DNA of 64,000 nucleotides from the NCBI RefSeq assembly GCF_030161395.1, contig NZ_BSST01000001.1, positions 310,001 through 374,000 on the forward strand, written 5' to 3'. Made by a program: the position numbers and the translations under genes. Source of the DNA: Thalassotalea insulae (GTDB lineage: Bacteria; Pseudomonadota; Gammaproteobacteria; Enterobacterales; Alteromonadaceae). The notes under the pieces are model-generated. The model was given only the letters and a program-made list of their open reading frames with translations. It did no database searches and was not told where the DNA came from. Positions 45,762 to 53,979 of the stretch are shown one piece after another. The stretch's first letter is position 1, and each line of letters opens with the position of its first letter.

Positions 45762-45787
45762 GCTAGCTAATACCTGTTGTGAATTCA

Positions 45788-47173
45788 TTAAGCGATCTCT
45801 TCGGGCTCAGTCGGCATAATGTCGTCAATTAAGCTATTAAAGAACACTTCGGCTTTAAATAGATGCGCACTTGTTGTTAGCTTGACCTGACAACCTAAAT
45901 ACTGCGCTATTTTTTCAACTAACACTAGCCCAACACCATAGCCATAATTTGCTGCCTCAGTTGGCTCTTGAGACAAATGATATTCTCGCGTTACGTCCAA
46001 TTCATTTTCAACAACTAACGACTGTGTATTTAAAGTAATGATTACCCGGTTATTAGAACTATACTGGCAGGCATTACGCAATAAATTGTCCAGCATCATA
46101 TCGAGCAACTCATAAGGAGCAAACAATTTTACCTGATGCTTTTTATCCACGATAAACGCCAACTCCTGTTGTTGAAACTGTGATTGACAGCGTACGATCA
46201 AATGTTCGATTAGCTCATCTAAAAAAAACAGTCGCTTTTCTATCTTTTGCAAAGGTTCGTCTTGTTTGTTGGCCTGCTCCGCCCGCCACAACAATAGCAA
46301 TACCTGACGCAATTGTTTCATTTGTTGAATAGCTTTTTTCAATTTATTAAGTGTCTTGCTATCCTTGGCATTAATATCTTTACTGCCAGTTAGTACCGTT
46401 AGCCCGGCAGACATAATCGCTATCGGCGTGCTAAGTTCGTGACTTAAACTACTGAGAAATTGCTTTTCTCTATCAATCAATTTTTGCTGCTCAAACTGTA
46501 ACTGACGTTGCGCCAGTAAACTATTTTGCAAATTTTTTGCGCTCGCCGTTAACTCTTCAAATGTTAAACGTTCGGGCACAGCCTGCGGCTTAATATCGCT
46601 CAGTTTGCTTGTCGCAACCTCGGTGATCCAATGGTGAAACACTTGCATTTGCTTAGTTATGTTTTTATTAATATGCACGCTATAGCAGACAACTCCCACG
46701 AACAAAATAAAGACAGAGAGTATAAAGAGCTGATGCCAGTTCTGATAAAACAAGGCATCGTTTTCCATATCAAAGATATGAACGACAAAAAACACTTTCC
46801 CCTTGGCTTGATGGTAATAAGGTAAGAGATAAACAAACTTACCTTGATATTGAAGACCATAGGTTTCGTTTAATGCAAGGCTTTTGCCTTGGTCAATTTC
46901 AAGCAAATCTCGATAGTGCTGCGGCAAATTTTCAATGCCCCAGTAGTACTCTTTCACCCCTAAATCATATTCTACTATTGGTTCAGACAATTGATAATGA
47001 TCACTTAACACCTCAGCTTCATAGTGCATATAATAGTTTGTGGTATCATCCATAGCTTGATAACGACTAAATAACACCAGCAAGACAAATAGGATCACCA
47101 GCCCAAATAGAATCATGAAATAGCGCTGATTTAAATAACGATGCAGCGTTGTTGTTGGTTGACTAATGCTCAT
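45788..47173 (-). CDS. Sensor histidine kinase of a two-component system
   Basis: About 461 residues from the ATG at 47173 (MSISQPTTTLHRYLNQRYFM). Helix (about 20-40), periplasmic sensor loop, second helix (about 150-170), linker with a coiled coil (LAQRQLQFEQQKLIDREKQF), HisKA with His in SSLSHELSTPIAIM, and HATPase (NLLRNACQYSSN, GYGVGLVLVEKIAQYLG). Its partner regulator gene ends 20 bases upstream. Signal unknown. The upstream in-frame sequence overlaps the regulator and is not needed. Confidence 0.85.
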   Translation of the reverse strand: MSISQPTTTLHRYLNQRYFMILFGLVILFVLLVLFSRYQAMDDTTNYYMHYEAEVLSDHYQLSEPIVEYDLGVKEYYWGIENLPQHYRDLLEIDQGKSLALNETYGLQYQGKFVYLLPYYHQAKGKVFFVVHIFDMENDALFYQNWHQLFILSVFILFVGVVCYSVHINKNITKQMQVFHHWITEVATSKLSDIKPQAVPERLTFEELTASAKNLQNSLLAQRQLQFEQQKLIDREKQFLSSLSHELSTPIAIMSAGLTVLTGSKDINAKDSKTLNKLKKAIQQMKQLRQVLLLLWRAEQANKQDEPLQKIEKRLFFLDELIEHLIVRCQSQFQQQELAFIVDKKHQVKLFAPYELLDMMLDNLLRNACQYSSNNRVIITLNTQSLVVENELDVTREYHLSQEPTEAANYGYGVGLVLVEKIAQYLGCQVKLTTSAHLFKAEVFFNSLIDDIMPTEPEEIA

Positions 47174-47192
47174 AAAAATTTCTTGTCGTTGA

Positions 47193-47867
47193 CTAAATGG
47201 CTTCACGCAGTGCGATACCTGCTCCACGTACGGTATGTACCAAGGTACTTTCGTCCTGGCTATCAATTAAACTTCGTAACCGAAACACCAGCATTTTTAC
47301 CATATCTTTACTGGGCTCTTGCTCCGGCCAAATAGTCTTTTCGATAGTCGAGCGAGTCACAATATTAGGGCTATGCTCAGCCAGTAAAATTAATAACTGC
47401 CATTGCGTTGGGGAGAGTTCAATTAATCGTCCGGCTCGACGCACGCTATGTTCTGTATAATTTATCACCAAATTGTTCAATTCAAATAATTGCACAGGTC
47501 TTTGCGGCACAATGCGTTTTGCCAATACCTGAATTCGAACAACCAGTTCTTCTAACTCAAAAGGTTTAGTTAAGTAATCATCTGCACCTGAAGAAAAACC
47601 ACTTAATTTATCGACCAGTTGATCACGCGCGGTGAGAAAAATAACCGGAGTATTATTGCCAGAAGCCCTTAGTTTTTGGCAAACGCTAAAACCATTGAGT
47701 CGTGGCATACTGACATCGAGAATGATGACGTCGTAGCGGTTATTTTCAATAAGTGATAGTGCATTAACGCCATCAAAGGCGTAATCACATGCTATCGCGA
47801 GTGATTCTAAGTAATCGATAATCAGCTCCGCAAGATCGGCCTGATCTTCCACCAGTAACGCCAGCAC
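47193..47867 (-). CDS. OmpR-family response regulator
   Basis: A 224-residue regulator: receiver with acidic pocket (VEDQADLAELI), phospho-acceptor Asp in VIILDVSMPRLNG, Thr in VIFLTARDQ and Lys in YLTKPFE, then a winged-helix DNA-binding domain (LSPTQWQLLILLAEHSPNIV, TVRGAGIALREA). Cognate kinase follows at 20 bases. Targets are not evident in the window. Confidence 0.9.
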   Translation of the reverse strand: MLALLVEDQADLAELIIDYLESLAIACDYAFDGVNALSLIENNRYDVIILDVSMPRLNGFSVCQKLRASGNNTPVIFLTARDQLVDKLSGFSSGADDYLTKPFELEELVVRIQVLAKRIVPQRPVQLFELNNLVINYTEHSVRRAGRLIELSPTQWQLLILLAEHSPNIVTRSTIEKTIWPEQEPSKDMVKMLVFRLRSLIDSQDESTLVHTVRGAGIALREAI

Positions 47868-48045
47868 GCCTACCTCCTAACATAACATTTCGCCAGTCAC
47901 ACCTTCACTTCTTATATAGTAAACAGTTGTGAACACAGCATACTGTCCTAAGGTTAACATAGACATAATGTGACCTTGTTACCTTTTGGTTACCTTGAAT
48001 AGATTAGTATACCAACAACCTAACGTACGTTGTGGAGTATCAAAA

Positions 48046-49785
48046 ATGACAAAACATATCAAACAAGCACTAGCAATCATATCATTGTTGCTGATGATAT
48101 CTGTGTTCGGCTGTGGCAGTTCCGCCAATCGCGCCACAGAACCGGCAACAACGCAAACGCCTGACAACACCAATCAAACGGATATAGCTACCCTAGTGTT
48201 TAACAATGGAAAAATTTATACGGTTAATCCCCAGCAAGAATGGGCAGAATCAATTGCAATTAAAGGTAATGAAATCATCTTTGTTGGCAGTAATAGCGAC
48301 GTAACGCCATATATTAATAGCTCAACTTCTGTTATCGATTTAGCAGGAAAAATGATGATGCCGGGATTTCATGATGTTCACATGCACCCAATTGAATCCG
48401 CCTCAGAGAACACCCATTTTTCTATCGACTTTGACGAAACCAACCCCGAAAACTATATTGACATCATCAGTAAGGCAGCCTTTGAAAACCCAGATGCAGA
48501 TTGGTTAATTGGCTATGGCCATTCTATTTTTACATTGCTAGAATCTGCCCGTTCGCCCTTAGCAATCCTCGATGAAGCAGTGCCGGATCGTCCAGTGATC
48601 ATTATGGAACAAACTTCTCATTCCATGTGGGTAAATTCCGTTGCATTAGCAATGGCAGGCATAGATAAAAATACTCCACATCCCACTGGCGGCAGAATTT
48701 TAAAAGATGAAGCAACCGGAGCGCTAAATGGTATCTTAATAGATAATGCCGGTAATATAGTGATGGATATAGCTATGGCACCAACCAGCGAAAGCTTACA
48801 AAACGATTATGATGGACTGGTTAATTATACTTTGCCTGAATTAGCCAAACATGGCATTACATCCATTAGTGACGCCCGCAGTTTCTGGCAGCGAGATGAT
48901 CATAAAACCTGGCTGAAAGCGCAAGCACAAGATGCGCTTACCGCCCGAGTATCTGTTGGCTTATGGGCTTATCCACAAGCTGATGATGAACAACAAATTG
49001 AAGATTTAAAAGCGTTATATACTAACGACGCCGACAGTTTACTAAAATTTAATCAAATTAAACTCTACTCCGATGGCATTATTATTAATGCCACATCAGC
49101 GATGTTGGCTGCCTACGATATCGACTTACTTGGGATACCTGAAAACAAAGGCTTAAATTACTTCTCCCAACAACGTATCGAAAAATACTTAACTGCGTTA
49201 GAGCCTGTTGGTTTTGATTTTCATATGCATGCCATTGGTGATCGCGGGATCAGAGAAGCGCTTAATGCCGTAGAAAATGCCGGTTCTTCTCAAGGTCGTC
49301 ATCGCCTCACTCATGTTGAGATCGTAGATAGTGCTGATATTTCAAGATTTGCCAAATTAAATGTTACTGCCGATGCTCAAGTTGCTGGCAACTTTACCAA
49401 CCCAGAAAATTGGCATGAAAATGATGAATTAATTGGAGCAATTCGAGCAGATAATGCCGTACCGATTAAATCATTAGATGCTGCTGGTGCTCGTGTAACG
49501 TTAAGCAGTGACTGGAATGTCAGCTCTCTTAATCCTTTTATTGGTTTGCAAAACGCGGTTACCCGTGCGCCTCAAGAGTTAACTCTTACTAAAGCAATTC
49601 AAGCTTATACCATCAATAGCGCTTATGTGATGCGACAAGAGCAAAAAGTTGGCACTATCGAAGCCGGTAAACTGGCAGATCTCATTGTGTTAGATCGCAA
49701 CTTATTTGCTATTGACGAGCACACCATAAACCAAACTCAAGTGCTTATGACGGTATTTGATGGCGAGATCATCTATCAGCAATAA
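48046..49785 (+). CDS. Lipoprotein metal-dependent amidohydrolase (YtcJ-like)
   Basis: About 579 residues from the ATG at 48046 behind TGGAG. The signal peptide ends in the lipobox VFGC, so the enzyme is lipid-anchored. Amidohydrolase family 3 features: metal site HDVHMHP, LIGYGHS, the MHAIGDRG motif, THVEIVD, and SSDWNVSSLNPF (late metal Asp). Closest to YtcJ-like proteins, for which several imide or amide substrates are described; the substrate here is unknown. Ends in a hairpin terminator. Confidence 0.85.
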   Translation: MTKHIKQALAIISLLLMISVFGCGSSANRATEPATTQTPDNTNQTDIATLVFNNGKIYTVNPQQEWAESIAIKGNEIIFVGSNSDVTPYINSSTSVIDLAGKMMMPGFHDVHMHPIESASENTHFSIDFDETNPENYIDIISKAAFENPDADWLIGYGHSIFTLLESARSPLAILDEAVPDRPVIIMEQTSHSMWVNSVALAMAGIDKNTPHPTGGRILKDEATGALNGILIDNAGNIVMDIAMAPTSESLQNDYDGLVNYTLPELAKHGITSISDARSFWQRDDHKTWLKAQAQDALTARVSVGLWAYPQADDEQQIEDLKALYTNDADSLLKFNQIKLYSDGIIINATSAMLAAYDIDLLGIPENKGLNYFSQQRIEKYLTALEPVGFDFHMHAIGDRGIREALNAVENAGSSQGRHRLTHVEIVDSADISRFAKLNVTADAQVAGNFTNPENWHENDELIGAIRADNAVPIKSLDAAGARVTLSSDWNVSSLNPFIGLQNAVTRAPQELTLTKAIQAYTINSAYVMRQEQKVGTIEAGKLADLIVLDRNLFAIDEHTINQTQVLMTVFDGEIIYQQ

Positions 49786-49810
49786 AATGGATTAATCATC
49801 CATTCAACAA

Positions 49811-49845
49811 TTTGGCTAATACGGGAGAGCTCATGTATTAGCCAA
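49811..49845 (+). terminator. Hairpin after the amidohydrolase gene
   Basis: TTTGGCTAATAC (49811-49822) pairs with GTATTAGCCAAA (49834-49845), a 12-bp perfect stem 25 bases after the stop. The downstream T run is weak, so the terminator role is likely but not certain. Confidence 0.6.
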
Positions 49846-49926
49846 AGGCTAAAAAATCACTTAACAACGAAAAAGCTCACATAAAAAGTCGCTGTACAAC
49901 AATCTAGTGTCCTAACTACCACAAAT

Positions 49927-50000
49927 GCAACTAAATTCAATTGCCTTACCACAGGCAACTAAATATAGTTGCATTTGAATAAGCAATTGAATATAGTTGC
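49927..50000. promoter_or_regulatory. Three evenly spaced 18-bp inverted repeats before satD-like gene
   Basis: Sites GCAACTAAATTCAATTGC (49927-49944), GCAACTAAATATAGTTGC (49955-49972) and GCAATTGAATATAGTTGC (49983-50000). Each has GCAA.T and A.TTGC arms, and starts are exactly 28 bases apart. They end 29 bases before the start codon, so a protein bound here would block transcription. The SatD-like protein carries its own helix-turn-helix and is the prime candidate binder. Confidence 0.8.
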
Positions 50001-50029
50001 CTATAGTAAAGGGCAAAAAGTGAACAATT

Positions 50030-50665
50030 ATGATCGCAGTATTAACCGGAGATATAGTAAACTCGACTAAGATGTCTGACAAAGCGTATGCCGAAGTCAT
50101 CGCTACCCTGAAGCACTTATTAGATCAGGCACACCAAAAGTATCAAGCCATAGGGGAAATTTATCGCGGTGATGAGTTTCAGATACAGTTTCCTAGACCT
50201 GCACATGCCCTAGAATGCAGCTTACTTATTAAGCTTGCGTTACACTTATCTAAAGCAACAACCAAACCTATTCAATGCACTTTATCGCTTGCCTATGGTG
50301 ATCATAGTATTCTGGCCGACAAACCTAATACATCATCCGGCCCGGTATTTATTGATTCAGGAAGAGGTCTGACTAAAACGCAGCGTGGTGATATTTCAAT
50401 CAAGTTAGCATCAGCAAATGATAACGAAGAGCTAAAGCTATTAACCGATTTTTTAAATCATCTGCTCAACCGACTCACAAAATCACAAGCCGAACTGCTA
50501 TACCAGTACATAGAAAGTCACTACGCAGAGCATAAAAAAATTGCCGAACTTATCGGCACCACACGGCAAAATATCAGTAACCGACTTGCCAACATCGGTG
50601 CATTTTTAGTACGAGACTACATTGAAATCATCAATCATAAAGTGACCAATAACCTAGGTGAATAA
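50030..50665 (+). CDS. SatD-family protein with C-terminal helix-turn-helix
   Basis: A 211-residue protein. Its N-terminal half (VLTGDIVNSTKMSDKAYAEV, YRGDEFQIQF, LSLAYGD) matches the SatD family, first named from Streptococcus acid-tolerance genes; the GDIVxS and GDEFQ motifs resemble nucleotidyl-cyclase-like folds. Residues about 165-200 (KKIAELIGTTRQNISNRLAN) form a classic helix-turn-helix. With the triple operator just upstream, I infer an autoregulated DNA-binding protein sensing a ligand through the SatD domain. The DUF3307 gene follows by 2 bases. Confidence 0.75.
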   Translation: MIAVLTGDIVNSTKMSDKAYAEVIATLKHLLDQAHQKYQAIGEIYRGDEFQIQFPRPAHALECSLLIKLALHLSKATTKPIQCTLSLAYGDHSILADKPNTSSGPVFIDSGRGLTKTQRGDISIKLASANDNEELKLLTDFLNHLLNRLTKSQAELLYQYIESHYAEHKKIAELIGTTRQNISNRLANIGAFLVRDYIEIINHKVTNNLGE

Positions 50666-50667
50666 TA

Positions 50668-51510
50668 ATGGAATTACTTTTACTGCTACTCACGGCCCAC
50701 TTCATCGGAGATTTTTACCTGCAGCCGCTACCATGGATCCAATGTCGCAGTAAGCATCACATTAAATCCATCGGCTTGTGGAAACACGTATTAGTACATA
50801 CCGTACTCAATAGCATAGTTTTTATCCTTGTGGACTCTACGATTTATCAAGCAACCTTAGCCCTTGGGGTAATAGCCATCAGCCACTTACTAACAGATTG
50901 TTGGAAGTCGTATCAAAAGGCTAACCTCGCATACTTCTTAGTCGATCAAATAATCCACTTGCTGATCATTGTCGGTGTCTGGACGCTTTTATCAGGTTTT
51001 ACCCTAAATGAAATCACGCTATTTTTAACCAATATCGCAACAGTGAAAAACATCATCATTGCCATGGCTTACCTATTAGTATGCCGACCAGCATCGATTA
51101 TCATTAGCATAGCACTGAAAAAACATACCGACAGCTTAGCCAAACACAGCAATGACATTGGGCAAAACTCGACGGTAGAAATAACAGAAACGTCAAAAGA
51201 CAAAATTACCGTCACTATCAATGCCAGCAATCCTCTGCAAACTACAAATACCACCAATAATTTTGGCTTAAACTCGGCTGGCGCCTGGATAGGTTATATT
51301 GAACGTTGTCTGGCAATCTCTTTTGTCTTTATCGGGCAATTTAGCGCTATCGGGTTTTTAGTGGCGACTAAAACCATCTTTAGATTCGGCGATCTGACCA
51401 AAAACAAAGACATGATATTAACCGAATATATGATGCTCGGCACCTTATTAAGCTACGCCTTTGCACTACTGATTGGTTGGAGCGCAATGCAGATATATCA
51501 AGCACTATAA
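50668..51510 (+). CDS. DUF3307 membrane protein
   Basis: A 280-residue inner-membrane protein. The N terminus LLLLLLTAHFIGDFYLQP is the DUF3307 hallmark, followed by helices and SHLLTDCWKSYQK. There are about six helices; a soluble stretch (about 165-200) is rich in Thr and Asn. Starts 2 bases after the SatD-like gene, a pairing found widely. Function unknown, but the pair behaves like a regulated membrane module. Confidence 0.75.
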   Translation: MELLLLLLTAHFIGDFYLQPLPWIQCRSKHHIKSIGLWKHVLVHTVLNSIVFILVDSTIYQATLALGVIAISHLLTDCWKSYQKANLAYFLVDQIIHLLIIVGVWTLLSGFTLNEITLFLTNIATVKNIIIAMAYLLVCRPASIIISIALKKHTDSLAKHSNDIGQNSTVEITETSKDKITVTINASNPLQTTNTTNNFGLNSAGAWIGYIERCLAISFVFIGQFSAIGFLVATKTIFRFGDLTKNKDMILTEYMMLGTLLSYAFALLIGWSAMQIYQAL

Positions 51511-51765
51511 TGAGAGCAATTCCCCGCAGGTGGATTAATACTAATGTATGCTAATCGGTCGGCCCCTTCTTTAAATTCAAGCATATTTTCCTTTTTTCAA
51601 TACGCTTAAATGAGCTGTGCAGTCGCCATCGCGATAAACCACAGTCAAAATGATTCATTCTGCTCCCAATGATATGACAACTCGTGCTTTGACAAAGTTG
51701 AGCATTACCTATAATACGTTATATAAATAAGACTATTGAACAGCAAACACGATAAGGACTTACCT

Positions 51766-52458
51766 ATGTTTGATTATGACGAAGCGTGCCCTATTTCAGT
51801 AGCAACCTCTATTCTTTGTGAAAAGTGGACGTTGCAAATTGTGCGCGAACTCTTCTTTGGGTCAACAAGGTATTCTGAAATTCAAAAGTATATTCCTAAT
51901 TTATCCCCTTCGTTACTACGCACGCGACTGCGCTTACTGGAAGCAAAAGGCATCATATTTAGAAAACCCTGTACTACTGGCGGCCATTTTGAATATCATT
52001 TAACCCCCGCAGGCAAAGCATTAGCACCGGTACTTAATGAGCTAGGCCGTTGGGGAATGCGTTACGCCAATGAAGGGATGACAGACAAACAAAATGCAAC
52101 ACCAAGTCTGCTAAGAGATATCACCGGAGCAATAAACACAGACGAACTGCCATCGGGTGATACCGTCATTCAAATACAATTAACCGATATTGAACCTGAC
52201 ACTAAACATTATATTTATGTCCGTGGCGATACCGCGACTGAATGCTCACAAAACTTAGGCTTTGATGTTGACGTTTATATTACCGCCACCAGCAAAACAT
52301 TAACTAAAATTTGGTACGGCGAGCTTGGCATTCACCAGGCGCTAAACAAAGATTTGATAAAAGTTGTCGGCCATTCTGTCTATACTAAGTCTCTCAGTAA
52401 ATGGTTAGGCATAAGTTCATTTACAACAAATAATCCACAACCGTTTAAGGCCTGCTAA
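51766..52458 (+). CDS. HxlR-family regulator with an extra C-terminal domain
   Basis: 230 residues from the ATG at 51766 (AAGGA upstream). The winged helix is typical: EACPISVATSILCEKWTLQI, FFGSTRYSEIQKYIPNLSPS, LLRTRLRLLEAKGIIFR, LTPAGKALAPVL. The conserved early Cys (ACPI) is one that senses thiol or electrophile stress in several HxlR proteins. Residues about 120-225 resemble the SCP2-like lipid-binding domain found in a branch of the family. A DsrE-like gene follows, likely its target or partner. Confidence 0.8.
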   Translation: MFDYDEACPISVATSILCEKWTLQIVRELFFGSTRYSEIQKYIPNLSPSLLRTRLRLLEAKGIIFRKPCTTGGHFEYHLTPAGKALAPVLNELGRWGMRYANEGMTDKQNATPSLLRDITGAINTDELPSGDTVIQIQLTDIEPDTKHYIYVRGDTATECSQNLGFDVDVYITATSKTLTKIWYGELGIHQALNKDLIKVVGHSVYTKSLSKWLGISSFTTNNPQPFKAC

Positions 52459-52467
52459 ATTTACTTC

Positions 52468-52496
52468 AAAATTTGTAGTGAGTTACTACAAATTTT
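52468..52496 (+). promoter_or_regulatory. Perfect 12-bp inverted repeat between hxlR-like and dsrE-like genes
   Basis: AAAATTTGTAGT and ACTACAAATTTT with a 5-base loop (GAGTT). It may be a terminator of the regulator gene, or an operator; its GTAGT-n5-ACTAC core is close to HxlR-type binding sites. Confidence 0.55.
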
Positions 52497-52585
52497 ACCC
52501 TACATCTATTTGCCCTCTCCTCATATGCTTACCTTAACCAAGCAAGCTTGGTCTTAAAACTTAGTTAAATATCAGGAGCAAAGTG

Positions 52586-52954
52586 ATGAACAACGAAACT
52601 AATGACTTAATTATTGTGATGACCAAAGGCATCTACGACGAAGTATCATCTGTAGGCCTAACCATTGCCAATGGCGCATTAACATCAGGAAAAACGGTGG
52701 GCTTATTTTTAACCAGCAGTGCCATTGACTTAGTAAGAAAAAATGGCCTAGACCACACCCATGTTCACCCAATGGAAAGTGCCAAAAGCCTGTTAGATGC
52801 TTTTATTGAAAGAGGCGGAGACATTTGGGCTTGCCCTCCCTGCACTACCGCACGAGGTTATGATCAAACTAGCCTAATTGACGGTGTACAAATTCAAGGG
52901 GCAAGCGTCATTATGGAGCGCATTAAAAATGGCGCGGCAACCTTAACGTTCTAG
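52586..52954 (+). CDS. DsrE-family protein
   Basis: 122 residues from the ATG at 52586 (CAGGAG eight bases upstream; a GTG at 52583 is adjacent). The DsrE fold is clear: DLIIVMTKGIYDEVSSVGLT, VGLFLTSSAIDLVRKNGLDH, and GGDIWACPPCTTARGYDQ, with two cysteines (CPPC) at the position used for sulfur binding. Small sulfur-relay or redox protein in the cytoplasm. It is likely controlled by the upstream HxlR protein. Confidence 0.8.
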   Translation: MNNETNDLIIVMTKGIYDEVSSVGLTIANGALTSGKTVGLFLTSSAIDLVRKNGLDHTHVHPMESAKSLLDAFIERGGDIWACPPCTTARGYDQTSLIDGVQIQGASVIMERIKNGAATLTF

Positions 52955-53041
52955 CCTATGTACTAGTAAAAATGTTCAGAATGCAACAACCAGCTTAGCA
53001 AAAGCAGACAAGGAAATTAGGTGTTAGATGACCTTGAATAT

Positions 53042-53090
53042 GAAACCAAAAAAGCGAGCCTTAGCTCGCTTTTTGTTATTTTATATCAAC
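53042..53090. terminator. Terminator hairpin, near-duplicate of the gcvP terminator
   Basis: AAAGCGAGC and GCTCGCTTT arms in an A/T-rich frame. About 45 bases here align on the minus strand with the 55915-55965 terminator region (AGTTGATAT..AATAA.AAAAAGCGAGC..AGGCTCGCTTTTTT). It marks the left edge of the accessory island. Confidence 0.8.
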
Positions 53091-53213
53091 CTGCATTTGC
53101 TGCTATTTTGGCGACCTTCTCGCTGATAATGTTCAAACCATTTCCAGTCGCTATAGAGGAGTCAATGAAACCAATGAGCCAAGAAACATTAAACAAGGCA
53201 ATAATATTTTCAT
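53086..53213 (-). pseudogene. Possible frameshifted small secreted protein
   Basis: On the minus strand MKILLPCLMFLGSLVSL (signal-peptide-like) and, in another frame, IDSSIATGNGLNIISEKVAK then IAANAG stop, directly before the terminator at 53042-53090. The pieces would join with one frameshift. The case rests on arrangement only. Confidence 0.2.
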
Positions 53214-53295
53214 TGTCGTTTATATGGGCAATTCACTAGCTAATTAACAGGTGTCTAGTGAATTAGGGGAAGATCAGTGTTCTTGCCTAGCCATA

Positions 53296-53502
53296 TTGCG
53301 GCGGTGGCCGCAGCACCCAGAGGGGCGTTACACGCCAAATGCCCCTCTGGACTCCCCGTGGCGCCCAAACAGCGGAATACTTTGATAATCAACTAGCGTA
53401 AGCCTCGATACCTGCCGATTTATCGTCCTTGAACAACGGCAGCCCTCGACATCCATGTCTCGGGTCGAGGCCTACCCTTGCTAGTTAATTATCAAACCGC
53501 TG
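53296..53502 (+). repeat. Structured noncoding element, copy 1
   Basis: GC-rich hairpin with a perfect 10-bp stem CCAGAGGGGC (53317-53326) / GCCCCTCTGG (53341-53350), then a long stem: CAGCGG (53370-53375) plus TTTGATAATCAACTAG (53381-53396) pairing with CTAGTTAATTATCAAA (53481-53496) plus CCGCTG (53497-53502). Nested inside are GCCTCGA/TCGAGGC, CTGCCG/CGGCAG and the small hairpin GACATCCATGTC (53448-53459). Copy 2 has the same plan in the opposite direction. Confidence 0.75.
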
Positions 53503-53601
53503 ACATGGGAAATGGCATCAATCGCCCCACTCACTTTCAAACAAACCTAATGCAAAGAACCGAACGATGAAAAACAAAAGAACTAGAACAGAGCATAAAT
53601 T

Positions 53602-53800
53602 CTGCTTTGAAAAATGCTGAATGAAGAATCAATATCAGCTATTACTGGCAGGACGCCAGCAAAGTGAAGTAGCACATGGATGTGCTATCTGAACGTTAGC
53701 TCGAATATTGATGATGAATGAAGAAATACATTTTTCAGCAGCTCCGAGGGTTTCCAAAGGGAGGCCGGAGGCAGTCTCCCTTTGGGCGCAGTCGCCGCGG
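53602..53800 (-). repeat. Structured noncoding element, copy 2 (inverted)
   Basis: Same architecture on the minus strand: GC hairpin CCAAAGGGAG (53754-53763) / CTCCCTTTGG (53776-53785), then a stem of CTGCT..GAAAAATG (53602-53616) with CATTTTTCAGCAG (53729-53741), an 8-bp inner stem ATCAATAT/ATATTGAT, and two GGA-loop hairpins on the plus strand: CTGGCAGGACGCCAG (53645-53659) and AGCACATGGATGTGCT (53671-53686). Stems differ from copy 1 but keep pairing. Confidence 0.75.
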
Positions 53801-53979
53801 CGACAATTAAACTAAAATGAAAAACAAATATTCGAAGTATATAATTTTAATCTGATTCTATTAAATTTCATAATAAAAATAAATAGTTGCATAAAGAAGC
53901 AATCTATAACAGGATAGTTGTTGATTCTATTGCTTTTTTAGAATCAATTATCCCGTATAATCTAAAGGAGTAGAGACGA

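Noticed and set aside
53021..53239. A 72-codon plus-strand ORF
   Set aside because: It runs straight through a strong terminator hairpin, lacks a ribosome site and its composition is unlike a protein; the opposite strand explains the region better.
53296..53800. Retron, group II intron or attC site
   Set aside because: No reverse transcriptase nearby, no intron boundary motif and no integron context. The inverted pair of hairpins fits none of them.
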